From: Marsupella aquatica
Lineage: Eukaryota; Marchantiophyta
DNA length: 64,000 nt
Reading direction: 5' to 3'
Assembly: GCA_973895155.1 (NCBI GenBank)
Contig: OZ316893.1
Span: 6,014,001-6,078,000 of the forward strand
The notes below the pieces were generated by a model that did no database searches, had not been told where the DNA came from, and saw only the letters and a list, made by a program, of their open reading frames with translations. Shown piece after piece: positions 11,811 through 23,100 of the stretch (position 1 is the first letter of the stretch; the number at the start of each line of letters is the position of its first letter). A program made the position numbers and the translations under genes.

Positions 11811-12000
11811 GAGTTAGTAAAAATGATTACACAAAGTATCCCAATGCACATTCTTTGAATATTAATAAAAATGATTACAAAACAATCATGCATGATTATC
11901 ATTCTCACATGATCGATAAGATTCAATATTCCTTTGTATATTAATAAAAATGATTACAAACAATCATGTATGATCATCATTCTCACATAAATAATATTCA
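11810..12000 (+). repeat. Three degenerate repeats of an AT-rich ~60-100-bp unit
   Basis: The words 'taataaaaatgattacaaa' and 'atcattctcacat' recur at about 11818, 11867 and 11940 with decay. Confidence 0.7.
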
Positions 12001-12144
12001 ACATTTCTTTCCAATCCACATGGATTTTGGTGGGCCCTATAGTCATGGTATACAGGTTTCACTCTATAAGCCTAGACCCCAACTCTAGTTTCTCTTTGAG
12101 ATTAATTATATATAATATACTAGCCCAATGCCCGTGCACAAAAG

Positions 12145-12665
12145 ATGTCAGGGTGAGAAAAAGATGTCATGGTGAGAAAAATATGTTGAGGAGAAAAAAA
12201 TGTGGATGAGAGAAAAATATGTTGAAGTGAGGAAAAGAAGTTGATGTGAGAAAAGATGTTGAGGAGAGAAAAGGATGTTGAGGTGTTGAAAAGAAGTTGA
12301 ATTGAGAAAAGCTGTCAAGGAAAGAAAAGATGGCAAGATGAAAAAACGATGTATAGGTGAGAAAAAGAAAAGGTGTCAAGGGGAGGAAAGATCTCAAGGA
12401 TGAGACAAAGATATATGTGAAAGTGGAAAAAAGATGGCAAGATGAGAAATAGATAACATGTCGAGGTGAGAAAGAAGTCAAGGTGAGAAAAGATATTGAG
12501 GAGAGAAAAGATGTCAAGGTGAGAAAAAGATGTCACGGTAAGAAAAAGATGTCAATGAAAGAAAAATGTAGAGACCTAGAAAATATGATAAGGCAAAGAA
12601 AAGATGTTGAGAAGAAAAATATATGTAAAGATTAGTAAAACATGTCAAGGCAAGAAAAGATATCA
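12145..12665 (+). repeat. Purine-rich degenerate minisatellite
   Basis: About 520 bases of variants of 'gatgtcaaggtgagaaaa' and 'gatgttgaggagagaaaa', roughly 18-22 bases per unit. The plus strand is nearly all purine plus T, with very little C. Phe/Ser-rich minus-strand frames here are a by-product of the repeat. Confidence 0.9.
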
Positions 12666-13227
12666 CGATGACGCAAGAAATATATGTTTTGCAATGTAGT
12701 TGTTGAGACATTTTATCAATGTGTGATCCCGACCATACAGTTGTTGTGGTCATGTTCAATACGTGTGCATTGCACATAATATGTTGCGTGAAAGATGTCA
12801 TTGCATAAAAGATGTCCATGTCAAAAAGATGTTGCAAAATTGATGAGAGATCAAGAGTGCAAGATATATAGGTTATGGCAATGGAGGCAAGCGCATTCAA
12901 GCAACGCTAGGTGGAGGGTGACATGCCCTCTGCCCCTTGTGGCCTCCTCTTTGTTTCTCTTGGGCTGCCTCACCCCAAGAGGTGGTGCCTACTATTATGT
13001 GGTGTTTATTATCACATTCCTTTGCTCCACTTTGTCTCATCCCCCATCTCTCATCCCCTTCCCCTACATACTTATGGGAGGAGTCTATGGATCTATGCGT
13101 GCATCCTTAACTTCTGGGTATGGACCCATTTGTGCATAATTAATTTCTCCTCCCTACTTTGAATTTTAGGGCTCCTTAGCCCGGTTTGACCCTGCCCGTC
13201 AAACTGGGCACTGTAGGCCGTCACAAC

Positions 13228-13610
13228 GTCATTCTGTCATCCCGGTCTCCCGGGTTCGGGTCCGGGTCCGAGTGGGCAGGAGAGGGCCAGGAGAGGGCCG
13301 GGTGTTAAAAGGGTCCTGCAAGGGTCCAGGTGGAGGTCCAGGGGGGTTCGGGGGAGTCCAGGCAGGGTCCCGGGGGGTGGTCCGGGCAGGGTCTGGGGGG
13401 GTTCAGGGAGTCCAGGCAGGGTCCGAGAGGTGTTGGGGGGGATCCAGGGAGTCCGTGTGGAGTCTGGGGGAGTTCAGGCCGGGTTCAGTTGGACCAGGGT
13501 TGGGTCCGGGGAAGTCTGGGCCGGGTTTGGGTGGGCCGGGCTGGGGTTTGGGCTGGGTCGAGCCGGAGTCTGGGGGAGTTCGGGGGAGTCCGGGGGAATA
13601 ACTTGGAATA
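13228..13610 (+). repeat. G-rich minisatellite
   Basis: Nearly 400 bases built of short variants of 'gggtccaggcagggtc' and 'gggggagtccgg', with many runs of three or more G on the plus strand and strong G over C skew. Several plus-strand Gly-rich frames arise from the repeat and are not genes. Multiple G-runs could fold as G-quadruplexes (inference). Confidence 0.9.
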
Positions 13611-13716
13611 TGCATCAGATTGCACGTTTTTTTACCATCATTTGACGATTTATGTGCCCGGCAAGCCGTCAACTTGCCCATCAGGTTAAACATGGCTCCT
13701 TAGTCCCTGTTCCCTC

Positions 13717-13865
13717 ACAAATGTGTCTCAACTGTACTCCTAATGTCAACACATGGCACTCACATACCTCATATCTCATATGCAATCATGCTCCCTCATA
13801 AGTGTGTCTCAAGTGGACTCATCCCAATATCAACACATGGCACTCACATACTAATCATGCTCCTC
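13717..13865 (+). repeat. Two ~80-bp tandem repeats
   Basis: The order 'ccctcacaaatgtgtctcaa', a central block, then 'caacacatggcactcacata' is found twice. Both copies contain 'atcatgctcc'. Confidence 0.75.
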
Positions 13866-13993
13866 CTAGAGAATCTTTGTGATATACCAAAATACCTTGT
13901 CTTGTGATTCATTTTTAGAAGTAAAGTGGACTCCAGTGATTCTTGACCGGTAACTTGTAGAGCAAGCTCCCCTCTGGAATCAAAATAAGTTCT

Positions 13994-14337
13994 TGTTAGA
14001 TATTGCTCTAGTCTTGTGACTCATGAGCTAACCACAGTTAGTCTAATTCGGGTTAGGACTTAGCTAATGTTAGCGGTAGTGTTGTTGTGCATATAGCCAG
14101 GGCTGATGCCAGACCCTGGAGGAACTTAGGCTCATTGTTACGGAGCTAGTTGAGAGATAGGGAGAGCTTGTGCTGTGGATGCTTGGTATGGTCGGTCGGC
14201 CTAGAGTGTAATAAAACTCTTATGTGTTCCCGTGGATGTAGCCTCATGTCGAGGTGAACCATGTATCTCTCTGTGCCGACTATTGTGCGTTGGATGGTTC
14301 ATGGGCTTGCCATTACTAATGTCGTCTATGCTCAACA
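13994..14337 (+). repeat. Copia 5' LTR
   Basis: 344 bp, nearly identical to 32977-33320. It starts TGTTAGATATTG, ends CTCAACA, and contains 'gtaataaaac', a plausible polyadenylation region. Confidence 0.97.
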
Positions 14338-14339
14338 AG

Positions 14340-14352
14340 TGGTATCAGAGCA
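14340..14352 (+). promoter_or_regulatory. Copia primer-binding site
   Basis: TGGTATCAGAGCA is complementary in form to the 3' end of plant initiator methionine tRNA, and starts 2 bases after the 5' LTR. The last bases overlap the gypsy target site GCATG. Confidence 0.9.
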
Positions 14353-14481
14353 TGTGTAAACGATAAAAATTACACCGGCGATATTATAGTTTTTTTTTAG
14401 GTTTAGAAGTGTCAACTAGAGGTCAACCAAGAGTATTTAGGAAGTAGTAAGCAAGGACCAGCGGTTATTCATTTTGTGGAG

Positions 14482-15087
14482 ATGACAGAAAGGCTGGAAG
14501 TAGGGGAGGCAACGATCATCTCGATTAACGGTCGTGTAGGAGTCGAGTCCTGCTATGAAGGCTGCGATGGCCTACTAGCAGATGGCAGAGTATGTGCCTT
14601 AGGCACAAGAGCTCGACAAAGAAGGCAAGGGGGGGTGAATATAGAAACCCCCGTTAGCAGGAATCGGTTAGCTCATGAGTGTAAGTCGCTAGGAGAAGGA
14701 GTGCCTATGTTCATGTTCACTATTCGGATCAAAGAAGGAAGCTGTCGTGTATGGGATGCGGCGGGGCAACAATTGTTCGGAATGAAGGGCGAAGAGTTCC
14801 GCCAACGATTCACCACCGGCGAGGCCATTGAAGAACTCTGTAGAAAGGTCATGCGGAAGAAATGGAATCTGCTGCTAAGACGGGATAACAGCCACGATCA
14901 GCGGATTACATGGCGATTAATCACCGCCGAACAAGTAATCGTGGCCGGCGAACCGAGCAACCCCAAGGAAGATGACAGAAGTCAGGAGGTCGAGGCACAT
15001 ATGGCAAGATTAACAATCGGGAGTCCGGAAGCTTCCGGATCAGGCGCAACCGAAGGGAATCGAGGAGGCCATTGCACAGTTCAGTAA
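14482..15087 (+). CDS. LTR-encoded ORF 1, RPA-C-like zinc-ribbon/OB-fold candidate
   Basis: 201 codons from ATG at 14482, wholly inside the 5' LTR and upstream of its TATA box, thus in U3. A frame 2 codons longer at 14476 would need GTG. Visible features are Cys24-x3-Cys28, Cys38 and a His65-x-Cys67 pair. Then comes a beta-rich segment (FMFTIRI, about 77-83), an acidic-Gly turn (WDAAGQQLFG, 91-100), a helix (EEFRQRF) and a further KKWNLLLR...QRITWRLITAEQV segment. This order recalls the C-terminal domain of RPA large subunit, where a zinc ribbon is set into an OB-fold and a strand pair closes it. The Cys spacing does not match the classic CxxC-CxxC, so the match is tentative. The same frame in the 3' LTR is cut by one stop. 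If expressed it could bind single-stranded DNA or RNA; that is inference. Confidence 0.5.
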   Translation: MTERLEVGEATIISINGRVGVESCYEGCDGLLADGRVCALGTRARQRRQGGVNIETPVSRNRLAHECKSLGEGVPMFMFTIRIKEGSCRVWDAAGQQLFGMKGEEFRQRFTTGEAIEELCRKVMRKKWNLLLRRDNSHDQRITWRLITAEQVIVAGEPSNPKEDDRSQEVEAHMARLTIGSPEASGSGATEGNRGGHCTVQ

Positions 15088-15411
15088 CCAGGAAGACAGA
15101 ACTTCTTGACATAGTAATCAGCAGTTCTTGGCTTCCACTCATCGTTCTGGTAGGCATTAGTTAGCGTTCTTGATGAATGAGCGAGGAGATCAAAGAGGAG
15201 GCGCGAGTCGTCCAACTGTAATCGGCGCACCCCAAGAAGTAGTAGAGGCCTCGGGCAAAGACGGACACGAGGCATAGGTATTTAGAGGCTGTGGAGCGCT
15301 AGGCGCTCTGTCACTTTTTGCTAGAAGTCTGGGGCAAGGTAGGGCTCCGCTCACCTTAGGAATGCCAACAATTTTGTAATAGTGTCCCTACTCAGTTGAG
15401 TAGTCTTTGAG

Positions 15412-15418
15412 TATAAAG
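15412..15418 (+). promoter_or_regulatory. Probable TATA box of the gypsy 5' LTR
   Basis: TATAAAG in the context 'ttgagtataaagagagag'. It is the best TATA match in the LTR and is kept at 26936-26942 in the 3' LTR. It places ORF 1 in U3 and ORF 2 downstream, in the transcribed leader. Confidence 0.6.
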
Positions 15419-15832
15419 AGAGAGTTTGGAATGAATGCAACAGAGTGAAGTACGCACTTGAGCAGTGAATGAGACCGTCAAATCAGAGAGAGAGAGAGAG
15501 AGAAGGAATTTGCCTTATGCAGCAAGTCGTTACTCGTTAATTGCAACAATGAATGAATATTGTCTCATTGCGAACCAGAACCTTACGGGCCAACGCCTCA
15601 AGATATAGGTTGAACAGACAGCTAGTGAGAAGCGGTGTCTGGTTGGAGATAGTGTGTTTTGAAGGCGATACACTGGTCGTCATACACCTCCATCATACAA
15701 GGGTAAACGTGATACTGGGGTACTTGCTTAGGGTAACCCTGTCATAGTCACCCACACAATCCGGAAATCAATTGCCAAGCAGGCTGATTCAAAGGACAGT
15801 CGGACTTAATCAGGTCACGGCTACTAAAAACC

Positions 15833-16153
15833 ATGAACGTAGACAGCAGTGACGACAAGTCTTGCTCCTTGATTACCTTAAGATCACTAGAACTGTGGAT
15901 CTGTTCTATCGGCACCCATCTTATTTCCCGTCAGTTACTATACGAGAACATTCCGATTTGCTTGATCACTTACCGCGAGTGGTGTGGGTTCATTGAGATT
16001 GTGTATAGAGAGGGGTTAGTGTTGGCCGAGGCTGAAGTGCCTAAGAAGTGGAAGACGGAACTCGACATTCAAGAGCACTTGGTCAGATTCACTTACGGGG
16101 ACTGTGTCGAGATAGACGGAGTGCCGCCTCTCGAAGGTTGGTTAATCATTTAA
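15833..16153 (+). CDS. LTR-encoded ORF 2 (106 aa), unknown function
   Basis: ATG-started frame of 106 aa downstream of the LTR TATA box, so it would lie in the 5' leader of the genomic RNA. Residues include a Cys/Ile-rich start and a C-terminal part with REWCGFIEIVYREGLV and GDCVEIDGVPPLEG, which looks like a small beta-rich fold. The equivalent frame at 27345-27665 is also open, with only three residue changes that I can see. I recognise no family. Confidence 0.4.
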   Translation: MNVDSSDDKSCSLITLRSLELWICSIGTHLISRQLLYENIPICLITYREWCGFIEIVYREGLVLAEAEVPKKWKTELDIQEHLVRFTYGDCVEIDGVPPLEGWLII

Positions 16154-16364
16154 ACGAGATTACTGAGGAGAAGGTAGTTAAACGGCCATTAATCGCAAGG
16201 TCGAAGTAGGCGTTTAACATTTTTGGCAACCATACTGGGGAACGCCTCGTTGAGGGTTCCGAAAGAGGAGCAACTACTACGACCAGCAGTCCGAACCAAG
16301 AGAGAAACGCGCAAATCCAGAAAGGCGAACGGGTGACATAAACTCGCCGAAGGAGTTCTGGACG

Positions 16365-16619
16365 ATGTTCTATTTTGAGAAGGATGCCGAAGCAGCAATC
16401 ATAGCAACACTGAACGAGAAAGAGCACTCGATACTAGCCAGCGGGAGAAGTAGGGCACGAGAAGGCGATGTTATGATAATTGCTTACACCACGCCCACAC
16501 ACACAGAGTTGGTACTTCAAGAAGCGCATGGAGGAACCTGGAACGTGAGGAGGCGAGCAATTCATTTGCAATCCTCTGTTCGGAGCAGCGTTTACAGCAG
16601 CGACCATGCCACCAAGTGA
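16365..16619 (+). CDS. Leader ORF a (84 aa), unknown
   Basis: ATG-started frame in the leader between the 5' LTR and gag. It overlaps the next leader frame by 14 nt. Composition is ordinary, with no motif I recognise. It could be an upstream frame affecting gag translation or a decayed remnant of an accessory gene. Confidence 0.25.
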   Translation: MFYFEKDAEAAIIATLNEKEHSILASGRSRAREGDVMIIAYTTPTHTELVLQEAHGGTWNVRRRAIHLQSSVRSSVYSSDHATK

Positions 16620-16851
16620 TCGATTACCTCAAGGCTACACGCAGTACCGCCTACCCAAGAGAAAGAAGGACCTTAGAAAACTCTTAGAATGGTGTCATTG
16701 GAATCGAAATGAGTACCCGGTTGCGATAGCATTCCAGATAGGCAGAATCGCTAGGAAATTAAGTTCTAAACTAGAGGAAACCGCAAGAGCTTGCCCAAGA
16801 TGTATGATGTGGAGTCAACATGACAGTTTTGAGTTTTCTATGTTAAACTAG
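16606..16851 (+). CDS. Leader ORF b (81 aa), unknown
   Basis: ATG-started frame with a basic region (PKRKKDLRKLLEW), a helix and a terminal CPRCMMW with one CxxC pair. It ends 290 nt before the gag start. I recognise no family, and coding status is uncertain. Confidence 0.3.
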   Translation: MPPSDRLPQGYTQYRLPKRKKDLRKLLEWCHWNRNEYPVAIAFQIGRIARKLSSKLEETARACPRCMMWSQHDSFEFSMLN

Positions 16852-17141
16852 TTATTAACGATGTGCTTTAACGAGGAACTCATGGCTCCAGAAGCCTGCA
16901 CTCCTAGTTTAAGCGAATAGGAGTCATTTCACAGAGGGCATAGCCGCAGTTGAGCAAAGGAGAGAGAGGAACTGATTAACAGAAGTTATAGCATTAGACA
17001 AGTAAAGGAGACAGTAGAAGGTCTCCGTTTTGTGAAAAGTAACGAGTAATAAGATCTTGACATCACCCTTGTAAAGAAAGACCTGATCGTTGAGTATATT
17101 GCTTGAAGGCAGAGAAAAGGCTTTGCTAACCCAGAAGATAA

Positions 17142-20100
17142 ATGGGCAAGACGCCCATCAATCCCAACGAAGGGGAAATGGCAGAGGAGTTCAAACCTTT
17201 CCAAGAAAGCAGACTCAGACTTGAGGTCGAAGAACGAATCGAGACTTCAAGGGCTCAAGATAAGGTCAAAGAACCCTTGGAAGAAGCCATGGAACGACTT
17301 AAAACCCACCAAGGAGCTGGCATTAGTTCGAGATCGGCTCCTACCAGAAGGGTTAAAATACCCATGTTCAAGGGAGCACCTGATGAAGATGCCGATACCC
17401 ACTTAGCATGTTTCGAAGAAATGCTCAGAGCTAACCACGAACAGAACGACACAGCCCGATTAGAGCTGTTTCCCAGCTCACTGGACAAGGAGGCTTTTGT
17501 ATGGTACACTCAATACCCAGCTGACCATTTCAAAACTTGGCCTGAGTTTTCAAAAGAATTCTTAGATCATTACAGAAGGGCTAAGGAAGAATCTGATTTG
17601 TATAGCATTCTGCAAAACATGACTCAGAAGAAAGGAGAACCAGTACAGAACTATATTGGACGGTTAAAGGTAACAATGAGGCGATTAACTAACAAACCGT
17701 CCGACGGGCAACGAATTAGCTGGATGAGAAAGGCTGTGAAGGGAAGTCTAGTCACAGTGGTAGAACAAAATCCCACTTCTAATGCTGACGAATACGAGAA
17801 AAGATTAATACGGCTAGAAGGCATTACTCAAATGCTTAACCAGGAAAAGAACGAGAGCAGTAAGGATGAAGAGAGGGTTAACCGGAAAACAGAACCTTCT
17901 AAGGTAGAAGTCAAGGAAAACCGAGAGCGAGGCGAGCTTAGTACTCGTAAATTCTGTGAAATACATATGAGGCCTGGACATACTACTCAGGAATGCAACC
18001 AGAATCCTTTTAAAAAGAAACCTAGCCTAGGTGTAAATCAGGTAGGAACAAGCAAACAAGATGGGGATAGGATGGAGAGTAGTCAGGGATATTACAATCC
18101 GGATCGTAATGCAAACCGAAGGCCCTATAAGGATGGTGGTACTAAATACCCACCGATTTGCTATTACTGTCGACTAACTGGCCACATCAGGGGGCCCGAT
18201 TGTGAATTATGGATGAAGCACATGAAAGAAAAAGAAGAAATAGCGGGGAAAGCCCCAGCACCTGTGAATACTGTGCAGGTGTCAACATACGTGGTGACAA
18301 GATCTCAAGGGCAGCCAGAGAACTCAACCCAAACCAATTCCCCGGAGACGGAGGGGGGATTCGATTGGAGCCAAATGGATGCAACCACCCGAGAAATGGC
18401 GGATGAAATTCGCCACAAACAGCGGAACGAGACTTTGCCACGACCTAAACGATTAATGCGTTCAGAACCTTACGCAGAGACAGATACGGAAATTCTAGAG
18501 GAGGGAGTGACGATGGGGGGATTCGATCAAGAAACGGGACAACTTCCACGAGACGAAGAACCACCAAATAACCCTGCCGAAGCAAACCAGCGAATAGTGG
18601 ATAAGCTAGTACAACTCATCGCGAAGACCCGAGTCGACATCACTATCGAAGAACTGTTCCAGTTAGCACCACAGTGTAAGGAAGTAGTAATGAGACGGTT
18701 GGGGGGCAGAATTAGTCCTACCACATTACCCGGAGTACCACTGTACCAAGCTGGGAAGATTCCCCTAATCGACAAAGGAGCCGTAGTACAGATCAGCGTA
18801 AGGGGCATCAAACTAAAGAACGTATTGCTGGATGGAGGGTCAGCTGTAAACCTCATGAGTGAGCAGACCTACAGACTGCTAGGCAGAGTCAAACTCTTAC
18901 TAGCCCCTTTTAATTTAATAATGGCCGATCAAAGCAGCTGTCACCCACTGGGTTACGTGCCAGACTTACCAATGCTGATTTCAGGCATCAAGTACAATTT
19001 AGGAGTGGTAGTTTTGAGAGAAGCACATTCCACCCGAGGACAACCCATGTTGTTAGGACGACCTTGGCTAAGACAGGCCAAAGTAAAACAGCACTGGGGG
19101 GAAGAAAAAGATTATATAAAAATAGAACACGGAGGAGAGACTTTCAAGATCAGAACCAAGGCTATCGAGGACGGTGTACCACCTATGGCCAGAGTTTGTA
19201 CCTTGAACTGGGCAGAGGGGTTGAATGAGGATGAAGAAGAGACCTATTTAAAATGCCGTCTAGACTTAGTCCCAATTTCAGATATGGAAATAGTCAAGCT
19301 CGACGAGATGCAAGGAATGACCAAAGAAAAAATGGATCATGATCTATGAAACGATCTGTTTAAACACATAGACCCGCAAGGCATTCAGGAGTGCTCATTA
19401 AAGGAGGAAGAAGCACAGACCACCTTACAGGATCTAGCAGAAAAGGTGGTGGGATGGAGTGCCACCGAGGAAGAGCACATTCAGAAGGTTGATTTGAGTG
19501 ACACTGAACGACCACGAGAAGTAAAGATAGGGAAACACCTTTCCCCCGAGCTCAAAGAGGAACTTGTTACCCTACTCGCCGAATTCCAAGATGTTTTTGC
19601 CTGGGATTACACGGAGTTAAAGGGAGTTCCAGAGTCAATTGGTGTACATCAAATCCGACTCGTACCAGGATCAGTACCGGTGCAGACACAACGATATAGG
19701 ATGAACCCCAACTATGCAGAAAAGGTAAAAGAAGAAATCCAAAGGCTCCTTGATGCCAAATTCATTGAACCTGTTAAGCGCTATACGTGGCTATCCCCGA
19801 TAGTCGTAGTACCTAAGAAAAATGGGAAGTTAAGAGTCTGCATTGATTTCAGAAAATTAAACACAGCGACCATAAAAGACCCTTTTCCGGTACCCTTTCT
19901 AGAAGCAGTTCTGGATGTGGTAGCAGGAAAGTCAGCTTATTCATTTTTAGATGGGTACAACGAGTACAGTCAGGTCCGGTTAGCCACAGAAGCAAGGGAG
20001 CTGACCACTTTCATTACGGAATGGGGCGCTTTCTAGTGTCTCGTATTACCCTTTGGATTATGCAATGGGCCTAGTACATTCCAGCGATTAATGATGATGT

Positions 20101-23100
20101 TATTTCATGAGTATTTGAATCAGTTTATGCAAATCTTCCTAGATGACTTCACCATATACGGAGAGGAAGAGAAACATATAGGTCATCTCAGATTATGCCT
20201 CTTAAGATGTAGGGAAGGGGGAGTCAGCCTGAACCCTGATAAGTGCACCTTCTTTGTACCGTCGGGAAAGATATTAGGACACATAGTTTGTAAACAGGGC
20301 TTGTTAGTAGACCCAGATAAGATAAAAATCATTAAAGAGATGCCAGTCCCCAATAGTGCAACTCAAGTCAGAAGGTTCCTGGGAAGTGGAGGTTTCTATC
20401 GTCGTTACATCAAGAGTTACTCCCAAATCAGTGCCCCATTGGCACGATTAACGGGTAACCATCAAACGTTCACTTGAGACGACGACTGTCAGAAAGCGTT
20501 TGAAGAAATCAAGGACCGGTTGTGCCATGCACCCATACTCAAGGAGCCAGATTGGAAGAGGGAGTTCCATCTACATACAGATGCTTCTTTGGTGGCGGTG
20601 GGAGCAGTGTTAGCACAGAAGGGAGAACAAGGTATCGATTTACCAGTATACTATGCCAGTAGACTGTTAAACGTGCATGAAAGGAACTACACCACGACTG
20701 AGAGGGAAGCATTAGCCATGATATTTGCAGTAAAGAAATTTAGGCATTATTTACTTGGGAATCGATTCATATTCTATGTAGATCATAACGCCTTGGTCAA
20801 CTTAGTAAACAAACCACAGCTGTCGGGCCGAATTGCAAGATGGATTTTGTTATTAGCTGAGTTTGATTACACCATCATTTATAAACCCGGGAAAACCCAT
20901 GTCATACCCGATTATTTGAGTAGACTCGAATCAGGAGAGACAGGCAAGGAAGAAGACGATCAATTACCGGATATGGAGCTATTTCAAGACGCCAAGGAAA
21001 GGCATCCTGTAAATCTAGTGACCTTGGATGACGAACCAGCATTAGAAAGGTATTTACGCACAACGATATTCCCCGAGGGGTTGTCCAGTAAGGAAAGGAA
21101 GGTCTACACCTATAAGGCAAGACCCTACACCTTGATCAACCATGTGCTTTATTACCAGGGGCCCGATGACATACTACGTAGAGTAGTTCCGGAGGAAGAA
21201 CGGACAGAAGCCTTAATCGCGGCACATGAAGGACTAGGAGGGGGACATTTCGGCACCGAGATCACCCTGAGGAAGATTCTTCAGCAAGGACATTGGTGGG
21301 CAACTGTCCATAAAGACACTCGGGAGTTTGTAAAAATGTGCAACCTGTGTCAGCGTACAGGACCTATAAAGGAAAACATGGAGTTCAGGCCTATAATCGC
21401 CCCTTATATTTTTCAGAAATGGGGACTAGATTTCATAGGACCCATCACTCCATTTTCCAGATATAGTCAGAACCAGTATATTTTAGCAGCAACAGAGTAT
21501 ACCACAAAATGGGTGGAAGCAGTCGCAACTCGGGAGAACACTGCCCGAGTAACAGCCAAGTTCTTGTACCAGAACATCATCACGAGATACGGATTACCAG
21601 GTGAGCTAGTGAGCGATCAAGGTTCACATTTTCTGAACAAGGTTATCCAGGAACTGACGGATAATTACCATATAAGCCATCGGTTTTCGACTCCCTATTA
21701 CCCTCAGTGTAACGGGCAAGCGGAGTCAACAAACAAAGTCTTACTCAACGTTTTACGGAAAGTGGTTAACGAACAGCAAAACGATTGGGATGTTCAGCTG
21801 CCGGCGGCAGTATGGGCATTCCGCATGGCATATAAGGTAACCACGGGCCACACCCCTTTTCAATTAATGTTTGGAGTTGAGGCCCGTATGCCAACAGACT
21901 ACGAATTACCTAGTTTGCAAATCGCAGCAAGATACAACATAAATCAGAACCCGTGTTTAACTAGACGGTTAAAAGCACTATTGGAGGTTACCAAAACCCG
22001 GAGAAGGGCCGAAGAACGATTAGAGTATGTACAAGGACAACGCAAGCGACGAATAGACGATCAACGGGAGGTAACCACGTTCACGGAGGGGGAATTAGTA
22101 CTGTGGTGCCGAAAGCGGGCACGAATAAAAAAAGGAAAGTTGAGACTTAAATGGGAAGGACCCTTTACTGTCCTCAAGGCATGGGGAAACGGAACCTTCA
22201 AAATTACCAGCCAGGATGGGAGCGAGCAACAGCGGGTGAACGGGAATAAGATGAAGTCGTACCACGTAAGGAACGACGTGTACTTACAAGAAGTAGAGGA
22301 TACGGTTAACGACTACCCAGGGGAAAGCGAAGTCGGCAACGACTCTGATACGGTACCGGCGCTCAACGAGGACGACGACAGCTATCAACTGCCGACAGCA
22401 CCACCTAACGAGAATCAAGCGGATGGAGAAGGGTACGAGCTACCCATTAAAATGGTAGCTTGTATCGGCGTGACCCCCGATCAAGCATCTACGGAAGCCA
22501 CCGGAGGGGCACTCACCGCCAAGAACAAGGAACGACCCTTAGCACACGCAAAGAAGCTAGTCGCGACCACCACACGTGACACACTACGACGAGAAGAAAG
22601 CACCAATGAACAAGGACGAGAACTAACGGTCAAGGGGTACCCGTTAGAGGATTACGTGAACGGAACCATTCCATCAAACGAACCAACGGAATCAGGTCAA
22701 ATCAAGTCAGTGGTTCTAGCGGAGGAGGACCTATCTGAAATCTTTCAGATCCACGATTGGAAGCACAAATTACCCAAAGGCCAGGAAGAGAGGAGGAGAA
22801 GGTTTCCTTATAGAGTAGTAATCGTAGGATGTACACACGGACCCTTTTCCACATGGATTTCAGATTGGATTTTGATAGGACCCAACTCGATACCCTGTAT
22901 TGAGGACTACTCCACGGGAAAATTACATGTTATACTAGAAGTTCAGGATACACTAGAATCCAAAGGGCGAACACCATCATCCGCAAAAGAACTGTTAAAC
23001 CAAAAACCCTATTTCCGACTGGCAAGGAGATTACGAGAGAACCCCGAGTGGAGTGGCTATCAGAGCGAGGTGAAATTCGAATGGTCGAGGGTCGGTAATA

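Larger units (their letters stand above)
14355..16219 (+). repeat. Gypsy 5' LTR, carries two open frames
   Basis: 1,865 bp. It contains an ORF of 201 aa (14482-15087), a TATAAAG at 15412, an (AG)n run near 15485-15504 and a second ORF of 106 aa (15833-16153). It is followed by 'ttttggcaaccatactgggg', in the place of a primer-binding site; I do not assign a tRNA. Confidence 0.95.

Noticed and set aside
12167-12900. Minus-strand frames rich in Phe/Ser/Leu (116 and 128 codons)
   Set aside because: They are produced by the purine-rich tandem array read on the other strand and have no domain.
13272-13693. Gly-rich plus frames and a Pro-rich minus frame
   Set aside because: By-products of the G-rich minisatellite; open in several frames at once.
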